DNA from: Undibacterium hunanense
Lineage (GTDB): Bacteria > Pseudomonadota > Gammaproteobacteria > Burkholderiales > Burkholderiaceae_D
Assembly (NCBI RefSeq): GCF_014284335.1
Contig: NZ_JACOGF010000007.1
Span: 263,990-327,989 of the forward strand
Direction: 5' to 3'
Length of the DNA stretch: 64,000 nucleotides
Shown here: positions 45,107 to 54,861 of the stretch, piece after piece
Position numbering within the stretch: position 1 is the first letter of the stretch
Layout of the letters: the number at the start of each line of letters is the position of its first letter
Made by a program: the position numbers and the translations under genes
Notes under the pieces: generated by a model
The model's input: only the letters and a program-made list of their open reading frames with translations
Database searches by the model: none
What the model was told of the DNA's origin: nothing

Positions 45107-45365
45107 ACGATCCTCCTTCAAAAACCGTTTGCATCACACACGTCTGGCATTTTTACTTGCAAAAGCACTACGACCATCGAGAGAAATTTGATTATGAGCC
45201 GCTACAGAATGTTACTTGCAGGGTTTTTATCGCTGCGTTTCAGAAGGGAAAATCCGGAATTTGTTAAATTTGGAAATATTGTTTTTCATTTTTTAACAAA
45301 AAGAACGTTTTTTATGGATTTTTCTTTTCTGCCAAAATTAAGTTTTTAAAAATTATTCTTTAAAT

Positions 45366-45391
45366 AACATTCTAAATATATTTAGAATGTT
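45366..45391. promoter_or_regulatory. perfect 26-bp palindrome
   Basis: AACATTCTAAATA is followed at once by its exact complement TATTTAGAATGTT. With no loop it is better read as a DNA operator than as an RNA hairpin. It lies 380 bp upstream of receptor 1 (260 bp from the leader frame). Confidence 0.55.
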
Positions 45392-45527
45392 GTATTTTCG
45401 AGTCATTTCATTTCCGTAATGTCAGTCAAACATTTTGTTATGGAAATATTGTTTATATGTTTGCTATCGAATTAGCAGAAAATCTCCGCCAGGCAGCAAC
45501 GCCCATCAGCTCCGTTTGCGACGCCCA

Positions 45528-45558
45528 ATAAAAAAACCCGTGCCAGAAGCACGGGTTT
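45528..45558 (-). terminator. intrinsic terminator after the metalloprotease gene
   Basis: A 10-bp stem (AAACCCGTGC with GCACGGGTTT, minus strand reading the same) with a 5-nt loop and a run of T follows the stop by about 40 bp. Confidence 0.9.
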
Positions 45559-45598
45559 CAGAGGCAGCCTGAGAAATCAGGCCCAGACTTACAAACGC

Positions 45599-48244
45599 TT
45601 AGACGCCTGTTTTTACCAGCGAGGCTTTCAAGACCTCGTTAAGCGTAGCCAGGCTTTCAGACAAATGCGCACGCGACTCAGGGCTCATCGGCTTGCCGAC
45701 AGCGCCACGAATGGCGGACAGCAATTGCGTAGCCTGTTCCCTTTGCAAACTGCGGGCGTCTGCCGGTGCGGTTGCAGTTGGCTTGATCAGGGCGTTCGAC
45801 AAACGCTTCAGATGCTCGCGCTGCAGGTTGCGACGGGCAGATGTTATTTCTGCACCATTGGACAATTCACTCCAGATGCTGGCCTGCAGATTGCCATACA
45901 GTTCATGCAAAGACAGTACTTTCTTGGGATCACGCAGTTTTTCTGCCGTATTGAGCATACGTTGCGCAACCACATCCGACATCAACTGATCCAGGGCCGC
46001 TGTTTGCAAACCGAGCAGGCGGGCCGAGATGGAAATATCGCTACGGCCAGCGCGCTGGAAGTGATCCACACCCAGGCGGCTCAGTAATTCTGGCGTGAAC
46101 ACAAAGCTCTTCGCCGTGAACAAACTGTCCGACACCAGCTTCAAAGCCTGACGCTGACGTTCTACCGGCACAGGTGTGAAGGTAGCGCGACCGGTTCCGG
46201 CATGGTCCCTGAGGAAGGTGGTACCACCGACATATTTGGTCGCCAGCGGTACGGTACGGGCAAATTGACCAAAACCGTACTCAAAACTGCGACGCAGGCT
46301 TTCATAACTGTCGCCGGCCTTCAACTGGCGGGTCTGCAATTTGTCCCACAGTTCACGGGAAATCGTCAGGCGCTTCTGGATATACGTCAAAGGATCGGAA
46401 CCCAGATCGAAGACATTGACATCGGGGTCTGACACCAGGGCAGCAGAGGAATCTTCATCTGTACCATAAGCCAGCAAGGGCTCGGTAGAACGTGACGCAA
46501 TCCGTGTCAGTTCGTCTTTTTCCTTGTCAGCTTCTATCGGTTTGTATGCATATTCAATCGCCCAGTAGTCATAAGGGCCAAGTGAAGACATGACATACTC
46601 GCCCTGAGGCTCACCTTTGGTAGACAGGTTGAAGGGTATGTAATCCATGACAGAACCTGCCAGGCCATTGGCCTTGGTGAAGACCGGATCCTGCAATTGT
46701 TTCAGTGTATAGATGGTGGAAGAACGGAAGTTGTGACGCAAGCCCAAGGTATGACCGACTTCATGCATGATGACGTCTTTGACATAGGCTTGTGCCAATG
46801 CTTCGGCTTTTGGACTATCCATGTCCACTTCGCCACGTGCTTCCAGCAATTCCATGGCAAAGCCCATTTCCATCGCTGCTTCATGGGCAAAATCGCAATC
46901 ACCATTGTGTTGATGGCTGGCGACCTGGCCAGCCGTGTCTTCACCTACCATGCGACGGGCGCCACGGGCAAATACGTCGGACATACCAATGTCTGCATCC
47001 AGGATTTCGCCACTGCGTTCATCAACACGGGAAGGTCCAATCGCAAAGCCGACATCGGCACCGACAAACCAGCGAACCGAAGCATGGAGCGCATCCATCG
47101 TGTCAAAGGTATCACTTTCTACCTGCTGTTTGGCCACCACAGCGTTTTTGAAACCGATTTTCTCGAACGCCTTGTTCCATTCCAGGATGCCCTCGGTAAT
47201 CGATTTGCGGTATTTCTCAGGAACGTTTTTATCCAGCCAGTACACGATGGGTTGTACCGGCTCAGACAGGGCAGCAGTTGGGTCTTTCTTTTCCAGACGC
47301 CAGCGGTTCACAAAATGACGTGAAGTCTTGGGTTTGATGTCATCGGTATAGTCAAAGCTGGTTGTCACGAAGTGGCCGATACGGTCATCTGCCATACGTG
47401 GGCGCATTACTTCTTTCGGCAAGGCCGCGAAGTTATAGTAGAAACCGACAAAGAAACTGCGTGGATCTGGTGTCGTTGTTGGCGGCGTTGGCATAGGCAC
47501 CGGCGTAGGCACCAGTGGCGCGGCCGCAATTCTTGGAACAAAGAAATGAGTGTTCACCAGGAAGCCCGTCAATGACTCATCCACGTTAAGCTTGCTGAAG
47601 CTGGTATTGGTGCGGTCTATTGCATAGGCCATGCGATAAGCCGATTCCAGACGGGTTGAATAGCCAGGAATATCAGAGAACAGCAAGGCGCTGGCGTCAA
47701 TCAGGATGCCTTTCGATTCGGCATGTGGCGAACTCAGCACGGGGGCACTGCCCAGCAGGCTGTCAGAAAACGCCTGGGCCACGGCCTGGGCCTGTGGTGT
47801 ACCAGGGGTTGCGTAGTAATCTGTATTTTTAGCCAGCAATTGCACCTGGTTACCGATTTTATGGAAAACCACCTGGTGGCCGCCACCCATCTGGCTACCA
47901 TACAGACCGCGCTCACCGATGCTGTTCGGGATGTTATAGGTAAACAGGAAAGGCTTGTCGAATTGCTCAGGGCGAATTTCCAGCCAGACCTTGTCGTCTT
48001 TCTGATACAGATTGAAAAAGCCTTTAAGCTCTTTGGCATCCTTAATGATATCTTTGAACGGACGCAATGCCGTCGGCGCAGCAGCAGGAGCTGCACCAGG
48101 TGCAGGGGCAGCAGCGCCATTCGCTGCAGGAACACCGGCAGCAGGTGTTGCTGGCGGCGTTTGCGCAAATGCTGAGCCACCCAGTGCACATAACAAAAGC
48201 AGCATGGTCTTTTTCTTAAAATGGCTTTCTTTTGACGATTTCAT
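45599..48244 (-). CDS. secreted zinc metalloprotease of the DUF5117/DUF4953 metzincin-like family
   Basis: This is an 881-residue exported protein: signal peptide (ending GGSAFAQ), an Ala/Pro-rich linker (about residues 28-60), a DUF5117-like N domain, then a catalytic domain. The zinc site is HEVGHTLGLRH (about residue 495), the extended metzincin HExxHxxGxxH. A Met-turn-like SVMDY follows about 40 residues later. ATG 48244 is chosen: AGGA lies 6 nt upstream, and the frame's earlier codon at 48250 is TTG. It sits between two TonB-receptor/S9-peptidase cassettes, so a role in breaking down proteins for uptake is likely. Confidence 0.9.
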   Translation of the reverse strand: MKSSKESHFKKKTMLLLLCALGGSAFAQTPPATPAAGVPAANGAAAPAPGAAPAAAPTALRPFKDIIKDAKELKGFFNLYQKDDKVWLEIRPEQFDKPFLFTYNIPNSIGERGLYGSQMGGGHQVVFHKIGNQVQLLAKNTDYYATPGTPQAQAVAQAFSDSLLGSAPVLSSPHAESKGILIDASALLFSDIPGYSTRLESAYRMAYAIDRTNTSFSKLNVDESLTGFLVNTHFFVPRIAAAPLVPTPVPMPTPPTTTPDPRSFFVGFYYNFAALPKEVMRPRMADDRIGHFVTTSFDYTDDIKPKTSRHFVNRWRLEKKDPTAALSEPVQPIVYWLDKNVPEKYRKSITEGILEWNKAFEKIGFKNAVVAKQQVESDTFDTMDALHASVRWFVGADVGFAIGPSRVDERSGEILDADIGMSDVFARGARRMVGEDTAGQVASHQHNGDCDFAHEAAMEMGFAMELLEARGEVDMDSPKAEALAQAYVKDVIMHEVGHTLGLRHNFRSSTIYTLKQLQDPVFTKANGLAGSVMDYIPFNLSTKGEPQGEYVMSSLGPYDYWAIEYAYKPIEADKEKDELTRIASRSTEPLLAYGTDEDSSAALVSDPDVNVFDLGSDPLTYIQKRLTISRELWDKLQTRQLKAGDSYESLRRSFEYGFGQFARTVPLATKYVGGTTFLRDHAGTGRATFTPVPVERQRQALKLVSDSLFTAKSFVFTPELLSRLGVDHFQRAGRSDISISARLLGLQTAALDQLMSDVVAQRMLNTAEKLRDPKKVLSLHELYGNLQASIWSELSNGAEITSARRNLQREHLKRLSNALIKPTATAPADARSLQREQATQLLSAIRGAVGKPMSPESRAHLSESLATLNEVLKASLVKTGV

Positions 48245-48864
48245 AATCAATCCTGGTTACATTAAAAACAGGCAGTCAACCCCTACTTGGGCGCTACCCG
48301 GCTGTGTCATAGACCACATATTTCGTTACAAGTTCTTACAAGTTGCAGGAACCTTTTCACAGCTTGATTTTTGCAGAAATTTCATAATTTGAAAATTTTT
48401 TCGCATTTTTTTGACCAAAAACATATGCAATATAACAAGTAAATATCGTTTTATTGACCATATTTACAAGAAAATAAGCTGTTTTCACTGTTTTTATAAG
48501 CTTATTACTTGAAATTATATGCATTTACATGAATTTTCAAAAAAGTCACAAAATCGTGCTTTTTCATAAATTTCGAAAGTAAATTTTCATTTCTTGTCTC
48601 CGCTATACAACAAGAAGTCAAAAAAGCGTAACAAATGCTTTCCCATAAAGGTATTTTATTTACATAATAAAGTTCTGTTTGATTAATTGCCTTTCATTTC
48701 CCGCATGTAAGTTTAAAGAGGAAAAAAACATAGCAATATCTCATCAGACCGCAGTACAGGCAAACATGAAAATTCACAAAATTTTCCGACGTGCCAAAGT
48801 TAAACTGCCACAAACGGATCCGGCACCCGATTGCATCTGGTCTATCAATAAAGAGGGAATAATA
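48245..48864. other. A/T-rich divergent promoter region
   Basis: These 620 bp separate the metalloprotease (minus) and receptor 2 (plus). The part 48360-48680 is very A/T-rich with many A- and T-tracts, consistent with curved promoter DNA. The receptor frame stays open from 48679, but those upstream codons lack a signal peptide. I see no RNA gene. Confidence 0.5.
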
Positions 48865-51750
48865 ATGATTTTCAAAGAAAAAGTTGGCGTACAGTCAGTA
48901 CGTCTGGCGCTGAGCGTAATTGCTGGCTCCATGCTGATCGGGGGCTATGCCCACGCTCAGACTGAAGCACCGCAACGTATCGAAATTACCGGCTCGAACA
49001 TCAAGCGCGTCGATAAAGAAGGTACATCACCAATTCAAACCATCACTGCCAAAGAAATCAAGCAGAGTGGTGCAACAACAGTGCTGGAATTGTTGAAAGG
49101 CGTACCATCCATGGGTACTGGTGGTTACAACGATACACCAGACCAAAATGGTTTCTCCCGCGGTGTTGCAACGGCATCCCTGCGTGGCCTGAGCTCCACT
49201 TCCACCCTGATCCTGTTGAATGGTCGCCGCATGACGCCTTCCGCGTACGCGAATCCAAACAACGGCCAGTCCACACTGTACGATCTGAACAGTATCCCTC
49301 TGTCTGCCATTGAAAAAGTAGAGATTTTCAAAGACGGCGCGTCAGCAGTGTATGGTTCTGATGCGGTTGCCGGCGTTATCAACTTCATCACCAAACGTGA
49401 TTATCAAGGTGGTGAAATTTCCACCAGTATCTCTGCCAATGATGACCGAGAATTCGGTCGCCAGAATGTTAACGGCACGATCGGTTTCGGTGACTACTCC
49501 AGCCAGGGTTACAACGTTCTGTTTGCTGTAGATTACAGAAAACAAAACGCAACTACCATGAAAAATGGTTCCAACGATATCAATGCTCAAGCTTATGCTG
49601 ACATCAACTATCGTTTGAATCCATACAGCAGCAGCGTATCCAATCAGGCATTCTTCTACAAAGAACGCACTCCTGGTTCCCTGTCCTTCTTCACGACAGG
49701 CGCAACGGTCATCAACCAGACCAATTGCGCGGACTCTCGTAAAGTGACTGGTGCTGCTGTCAACAATATTGGCTCTACCAGCGTATTGTTTGGCCGTACA
49801 TTCTGTAACTACGATACAGATGCAGATACTGACGTACAGACTAAAGGCGATGACATCAATTTTATGACTGTCGGCAATCTGAAAATCAACGACAAACTGT
49901 CTGCTTTCGGTGAATTTGCCTATAACGACACAAAGCGTGTGTATCGTGCATCGCCACGTACCATCAGCGGTACATCTCCAACTACCAACTTCCTGGTTGG
50001 CGGTCTGGCTACTCCGTTCCAGGCAATTCTGCCTATCGGCCATCCAGACAATCCAAATAAAGATGCCCGTACTGCTGTTTCCTACCGTTTTGAAAACCTC
50101 AAAACTGGTACAGATCTGGACAACAAGGCTTCCCGTCTGGTTGCTGGTCTGAAAGGCACAGTTGCTAGCTGGGATTGGGAAAGTGCAGTATTGTGGAACC
50201 GTTCCGAACGCAATGAAGTTGCACACGGCTTCCTGTACCTGCCTACCCTGCGCAAGCTGATCACAGACAACCGCTCATTGGCTTCCATCGCAGCAGACCC
50301 AACAATCAGTCCGGATCTGACCAACGTTGGTACTGCTGAAATCGCTCAATGGGATGCAAAAGCATCGACAGAATTCGGTAACCTCGGAGGCGGCGCAATC
50401 GGCTTTGCGGCTGGTGTTGAGTTCCGTCAGGAAAAATTGACCATTGTTCCTGATGCAGCGAACGCTCGTGGTGATATTCTGGGCCTGGCAACAACAGCAA
50501 TCGATTCTAAGCGTAACGTTTCTTCCGCATTCTTCGAGGTCCGCACACCATTCCTGAAAAACTTCGAAATGGATTTCGCTGGCCGGTATGATAAATACCC
50601 TACTTTCAAGGGTAACTTTGTACCTAAAGTTGGCGCAAAATGGACAGTCGTAGATGGTCTGGCATTCCGTGGTACATATTCTGAAGGCTTCCGTGCTCCA
50701 GCTCTGTCTCAGGTTGCTTCCGGCGGTTCGCAATTCTTCCTGAACAATACAGTTGATCCTGTTCGCTGCCCTAATGGTGCAACACCTGTGGCTGGCGCTG
50801 AACAAGCCGACTGTGCAAAGAGCATTTCGGGTGTTGGTGGTGCCAATCCTGATCTGAAACCAGAAACATCCAAAAGCCTTGCTTTTGGTCTGATCTACTC
50901 TCCAACGGCCAACTTTGACATTCTGGTAGATACATACAAACTGCGTAAAGAAGGTGAAGTTGCATTGAGTAGCGCGACTTTCTTGTTGGAACATGCAAAC
51001 AGATATCCTGCTGATGCTATTCTGCGTGATACAAATCCGGCAAATCAGTTGAAAGATGCAAACGGTAATCCTATCCCTGGCACAGGCCCATTGCTGGCAG
51101 TAAAAACACCTTGGGTTAACCAAGGTGTTACTGAAATCAGCGGTGTGGATGTTGAGCTGAAAATGCGCAACAACCTGGGTGAAAATGGCAAGCTGTCCAC
51201 TTCATTTAGATCCACTTACCTGATTTCTTATCGTCGTGCTGAATTTCCTGGTGACGTCGAAAGAAATGCGGTTGGTACGAATGGCGGCTTGAATGACTGG
51301 GCAACATCGGTAGATAATATCCCTCGTCTGCGTGCAACATTGAGCAGCACTTGGGAAAAAGGTCCACATACTGTATACGGCTCAATCAACTTTACCGACA
51401 GCGTTTCGCAATATCGTCGTTACGATGGTGCCACTACTTACGCCACACCATATTGCTTCTATGGTTCCGGTGTTCCAGCTGGTGCAACTACAACGTTTGC
51501 GAATCAACCTAACTACACCAAGTATTTCCCAGATTGCCAAATCTCAAGCTGGACTACGCTTAACTTAGGTTATAACTACACTGGATTTAAAGACCTGACT
51601 TTGGGCATCAACATCAGAAACATCACTGATTCCAAAGCACCTTACAGTCCAACAACCACTGCTGCAACAGTTCAGCAAGGTTATAACTCAAGTTTGCATA
51701 ACGACTTCGGCCGTTATTTCACAGTCTCTGCAAAATACGTTTTCCGTTGA
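48865..51750 (+). CDS. TonB-dependent receptor, copy 2 (protein/peptide-type)
   Basis: This is a 961-residue outer-membrane receptor. ATG 48865 is chosen because GAGGG lies about 8 nt upstream and it gives a direct signal peptide (ending GGYAHAQ). The in-frame extension to 48679 does not. It has EITGSNIKR at the mature N terminus, a plug (VLELLKGVPSMG, then IEKVEIFKDGASAVYGSDAVAGVIN) and a barrel ending SAKYVFR. Base composition is lower in GC than copy 1, with many T-ending codons (GTT, GCT, GGT), which suggests high expression or a different history. A terminator and then the second S9 gene follow. Confidence 0.93.
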   Translation: MIFKEKVGVQSVRLALSVIAGSMLIGGYAHAQTEAPQRIEITGSNIKRVDKEGTSPIQTITAKEIKQSGATTVLELLKGVPSMGTGGYNDTPDQNGFSRGVATASLRGLSSTSTLILLNGRRMTPSAYANPNNGQSTLYDLNSIPLSAIEKVEIFKDGASAVYGSDAVAGVINFITKRDYQGGEISTSISANDDREFGRQNVNGTIGFGDYSSQGYNVLFAVDYRKQNATTMKNGSNDINAQAYADINYRLNPYSSSVSNQAFFYKERTPGSLSFFTTGATVINQTNCADSRKVTGAAVNNIGSTSVLFGRTFCNYDTDADTDVQTKGDDINFMTVGNLKINDKLSAFGEFAYNDTKRVYRASPRTISGTSPTTNFLVGGLATPFQAILPIGHPDNPNKDARTAVSYRFENLKTGTDLDNKASRLVAGLKGTVASWDWESAVLWNRSERNEVAHGFLYLPTLRKLITDNRSLASIAADPTISPDLTNVGTAEIAQWDAKASTEFGNLGGGAIGFAAGVEFRQEKLTIVPDAANARGDILGLATTAIDSKRNVSSAFFEVRTPFLKNFEMDFAGRYDKYPTFKGNFVPKVGAKWTVVDGLAFRGTYSEGFRAPALSQVASGGSQFFLNNTVDPVRCPNGATPVAGAEQADCAKSISGVGGANPDLKPETSKSLAFGLIYSPTANFDILVDTYKLRKEGEVALSSATFLLEHANRYPADAILRDTNPANQLKDANGNPIPGTGPLLAVKTPWVNQGVTEISGVDVELKMRNNLGENGKLSTSFRSTYLISYRRAEFPGDVERNAVGTNGGLNDWATSVDNIPRLRATLSSTWEKGPHTVYGSINFTDSVSQYRRYDGATTYATPYCFYGSGVPAGATTTFANQPNYTKYFPDCQISSWTTLNLGYNYTGFKDLTLGINIRNITDSKAPYSPTTTAATVQQGYNSSLHNDFGRYFTVSAKYVFR

Positions 51751-51770
51751 TCGGTTGACGTAGTGTAAGG

Positions 51771-51804
51771 AATAAACGCCTCGTAATCCGGGGCGTTTAT
51801 TTTT
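51771..51804 (+). terminator. intrinsic terminator after receptor 2
   Basis: AATAAACGCC pairs with GGCGTTTATT across an 11-nt loop, followed by a T-run. As with copy 1, it sits between receptor and peptidase genes, perhaps lowering peptidase expression. Confidence 0.85.
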
Positions 51805-51846
51805 AGTGCTTCTTATTTTCAAATAAAAAAACCCATAGGAAAAAGA

Positions 51847-53829
51847 ATGAAACAGGTGCTCACTACAATGTGCAGACAACTTTCTGTTTGTGCAATTATC
51901 GCGTTCAGTATGGCGGTGCCGGTCCATGCACAGACGCCAGTACAAGAAAAAATTCCGGTTGAGAATTTTTTCAAAATTCATCACATTGAAAAAATACAGA
52001 TGTCGCCAGATGGTAAATCCATCGGCATGTTGGCATTGAATAATAACGATCGATTTGTATTGTCAGTTCTCGATACGGCAACCCTGACTCCCAAAGTTAT
52101 TGCCGGTTATGACAAGACAGACGTGGTTTCTTTTAATTGGGTCAATAGTCGAAGGTTGATTTTCAGCATAGGCGATGTTCGCGCTCTGATTGGTGAAGGC
52201 CGCGGTGGTAGTGGCACATTTGCCATTAACAAGGACGGTACCGAAATCCGTCAGTTGATAGCTAGTGTTGGTGACGAAAAAACACGGGTACTAAATCGTA
52301 TGCATTCACTTCATTCCACTGTGAGTGCTAACGAAGAAAATGACGTGTATGTGACTCGTCAAACAGGTAACCGTAAAAATCCTAGTGCAGCACTGTTTAA
52401 ATTGAATACGCTGACAGGTCAGAATGAAAACATTCCTGCTCCAGTCAATTCCATAGGTTTCATGCTCGACAAATCTGGTCAGCTTCGCGTGGCGACTACC
52501 AGTCTGGACAACCTGACGGGCGTCGAATACAAAGACCCCAAAACCCAGCAATGGCGTAATCTGATTACGTTTGACAATATCAAGGAAGATGGTTTTTCCC
52601 CGGCATTTATTGCCCCAGATGGCCAGCTTTATGTTCGTGCTCACAAGGGGCAGGACACGACTTCCATTTATCGCTATGACCTTGAAAAAAACAAGATAGA
52701 CGATACACCCATCGTATCGACTAAAGGATTTGACTTCGCAGGCAGGTTTATCTTCAACAACAAGCAAAACAAACTCCTGGGTATCAGCTATGAGAGTGAT
52801 GCAGATGGCATATTGTGGCTGGATGATAAATGGAAATCTTATCAGGCAAAAATTGACAAGGCATTACCGAACACCGTCAACAGTCTGGCTGGAGCCAACA
52901 ATGCTGAGAATAATTTGATTATTGTGCATTCATTTTCAGACGTGCACCCTGGTTCATATTTGATTTACAACACAAAAACTGAGGAATTTACGGCCATAGG
53001 TGACAGGAAGCCGGAAGTCGACTCGAAAAAAATGTCCTATAAGGACTTTGTCAGAATCAAGGTTCGCGATGGCCTGGAGATTCCTACCTATGTCACTATT
53101 CCACGCAACAGCACTGGCAAAAACTTGCCAATGGTGGTTATGGTACATGGCGGACCGTATTTGCGGGGTGTGCATTGGGATTGGAATCCCGAGACACAAT
53201 TCCTGGCATCACGCGGTTATGTAGTAATCGAACCCGAATTCCGGGGCAGCGAAGGGTATGGAAAAACTCTCAACAGGGCCGGTTGGAAACAATGGGGTCT
53301 GGCCATGCAGGATGACGTCACAGATGTCACCAAATGGGCAATTGAGAAGGGGTATGCGGACCCGAAACGCATTTGTATTGCAGGTGCAAGTTATGGCGGT
53401 TACGCTGTCCTGATGGGACTGATCAAAGAACCTGACATGTACCGCTGCGGTATCAGTTGGGTCGGTGTCACCGATATCAATCTGCTGTATGACGTTAGCT
53501 GGAGCGATACTGCAGGGTCTACCTGGGCACGTTATGGCATGCCAATTCTTATCGGCGACCAGGAGAAAGACGCTGCGCAATTAAAAGCCACGTCACCGGT
53601 AGAGCAGGCGAGTCGCTTGACCCGACCTTTGATACTGGCCTATGGCATCGAAGATTACCGTGTTCCACTGGTACATGGCGAACGCTTCAAAAAAGCGCTT
53701 CCGGCTAGCACCAAGGTAGAATGGATCACTTATACTGGTGAAGGCCATGGCTGGCGCCAACCGCAAAATAATGTCGACTTCTGGACCAGGGTAGAGAAGT
53801 TCCTGGAAGAGAATACAGCAGTCAAGTAA
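51847..53829 (+). CDS. S9-family serine peptidase, copy 2
   Basis: This is a 660-residue exported peptidase with a signal peptide (ending VPVHAQ), a propeller part and a C-terminal hydrolase domain. The triad is in GASYGGY (about S515), YGIEDYRVP and GEGHGW. It shares the HGGP, RAGWKQWGL/TAGWKQWGL and MQDDVTD blocks with copy 1, so they are paralogues. AGGAAAAAG precedes the ATG. GC content is lower than copy 1. It lies 96 bp after receptor 2. Confidence 0.93.
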   Translation: MKQVLTTMCRQLSVCAIIAFSMAVPVHAQTPVQEKIPVENFFKIHHIEKIQMSPDGKSIGMLALNNNDRFVLSVLDTATLTPKVIAGYDKTDVVSFNWVNSRRLIFSIGDVRALIGEGRGGSGTFAINKDGTEIRQLIASVGDEKTRVLNRMHSLHSTVSANEENDVYVTRQTGNRKNPSAALFKLNTLTGQNENIPAPVNSIGFMLDKSGQLRVATTSLDNLTGVEYKDPKTQQWRNLITFDNIKEDGFSPAFIAPDGQLYVRAHKGQDTTSIYRYDLEKNKIDDTPIVSTKGFDFAGRFIFNNKQNKLLGISYESDADGILWLDDKWKSYQAKIDKALPNTVNSLAGANNAENNLIIVHSFSDVHPGSYLIYNTKTEEFTAIGDRKPEVDSKKMSYKDFVRIKVRDGLEIPTYVTIPRNSTGKNLPMVVMVHGGPYLRGVHWDWNPETQFLASRGYVVIEPEFRGSEGYGKTLNRAGWKQWGLAMQDDVTDVTKWAIEKGYADPKRICIAGASYGGYAVLMGLIKEPDMYRCGISWVGVTDINLLYDVSWSDTAGSTWARYGMPILIGDQEKDAAQLKATSPVEQASRLTRPLILAYGIEDYRVPLVHGERFKKALPASTKVEWITYTGEGHGWRQPQNNVDFWTRVEKFLEENTAVK

Positions 53830-53842
53830 GCAGGTAATTCAC

Positions 53843-53877
53843 AAAAAAATCCACGCGTGGTATGCGTGGATTTTTTT
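53843..53877. terminator. bidirectional terminator between S9 copy 2 and xerD
   Basis: AAAAAAATCCACGC pairs with GCGTGGATTTTTTT, a 14-bp stem including A/T flanks and a 7-nt loop. It serves two convergent genes. Confidence 0.92.
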
Positions 53878-53916
53878 CTTTTCAGCAGTCAGACAAGTAA
53901 ATAACTGCTACTGCCT

Positions 53917-54861
53917 TCAACCACGCGGATGATGCTGCGCATGCAGTTTCTTCAGGCGTTCCCTGGCGACATGCGTATAGATTTGTGTCGTTGAAATATC
54001 CGCATGGCCAAGCAATAACTGTACAACCCGCAAATCTGCGCCATGATTCAATAAGTGGGTAGCAAAGGCGTGGCGCAAGGTGTGAGGTGACAGTGCCACG
54101 GCAATATGGGCCTGCTCTGCATATTTCTTGATCAGTATCCAGAACATCTGCCGGGTCATGGCTGCGCCGCGTGCAGTGACGAACAAGGCATCATCAATCT
54201 GGCCATTCAAGATGGCTGGCCGCCCTTCTTTCAAGTAACGTTCCAGCCAGGCGCGGGCTATCTCACCAAAAGGAACCAGGCGGGTCTTGCCACCCTTGCC
54301 GGTAATGCGCAAGACACCTTCATTCAGCCCAACTTCAATCGAACGCAGACCGACCAGTTCACTGACCCGCAAGCCGCAGGCATACAGCAACTCCAGCATG
54401 GTCCTGTCACGCAGGCCAAGCGAGGTCGAATCATCCGGTGCCTTCAACAATGATTCCACCTGGGCTTCGCTCATGGTCTTGGGCAGGCGTGGTGCCTGCC
54501 TGGCTGAGCGCAGTTTGCTGCAAGGATTCTGACTGATCAGGTTTTGACGAAATGCCAGCAGATAAAAACGTTTCAGTACGCTCATGCGGCGGTTGGCAGA
54601 ACTGGCTTTGGAGCTGGCATGTTTCGCCGCAATATAACTGCTGATATCCGCATGGCTGACCTGATACAGGTGCTTGGCATGTCCATGGTGCAACCACTCG
54701 GCAAACAGGCGCATGTCGCGCCGGTAGGCTTCGATAGTGTTCTTGGCCAGCCCGTCTTCCAGCCACAAGGCATCGCAAAACTGGTCAATTTGCGCCGTTA
54801 TGCTGGCGGGTAACTCAATCGCCGGTTCTGGCGCGATGGCTGACTTGCCTTTTACTTCCAC
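53917..54861 (-). CDS. xerD: site-specific tyrosine recombinase XerD
   Basis: This is a 314-residue recombinase with an N-terminal SAM-like core-binding domain and a C-terminal catalytic domain. The catalytic set is visible: Arg in ACGLRVSEL, Lys in GKGGKTR, HTLR in the HxxR block, His in LLGHADIS and Tyr in TQIYTHV. With XerC it resolves chromosome dimers at dif. It is a housekeeping gene, not a phage or island integrase. The start is GTG with AGGA upstream, overlapping the ogt 3' end by 10 nt. Confidence 0.95.
   Translation of the reverse strand: MEVKGKSAIAPEPAIELPASITAQIDQFCDALWLEDGLAKNTIEAYRRDMRLFAEWLHHGHAKHLYQVSHADISSYIAAKHASSKASSANRRMSVLKRFYLLAFRQNLISQNPCSKLRSARQAPRLPKTMSEAQVESLLKAPDDSTSLGLRDRTMLELLYACGLRVSELVGLRSIEVGLNEGVLRITGKGGKTRLVPFGEIARAWLERYLKEGRPAILNGQIDDALFVTARGAAMTRQMFWILIKKYAEQAHIAVALSPHTLRHAFATHLLNHGADLRVVQLLLGHADISTTQIYTHVARERLKKLHAQHHPRG

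Larger units (their letters stand above)
45107..45598. other. A/T-rich promoter region between receptor 1 and the metalloprotease gene
   Basis: These 492 bp hold a perfect 26-bp palindrome (45366-45391), two copies of GGAAATATTGTTT (45272-45284 and 45442-45454) and the metalloprotease terminator. The strong A/T content (45240-45460) suggests promoter and regulator binding for the receptor operon. Confidence 0.5.

Noticed and set aside
48679..48864. Upstream in-frame extension of TonB receptor 2
   Set aside because: It would place the signal peptide 62 residues inside the protein. ATG 48865 has GAGGG and a direct signal peptide.
49342..51123. Two long minus-strand frames (294 and 282 codons) inside TonB receptor 2
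   Set aside because: They are shadows of the real gene; the Cys-rich translations lack any family pattern.
53917..54861. Tyrosine recombinase as a sign of a genomic island
   Set aside because: Sequence and length fit housekeeping XerD, it overlaps ogt, and no tRNA, attachment repeats or phage genes are nearby.
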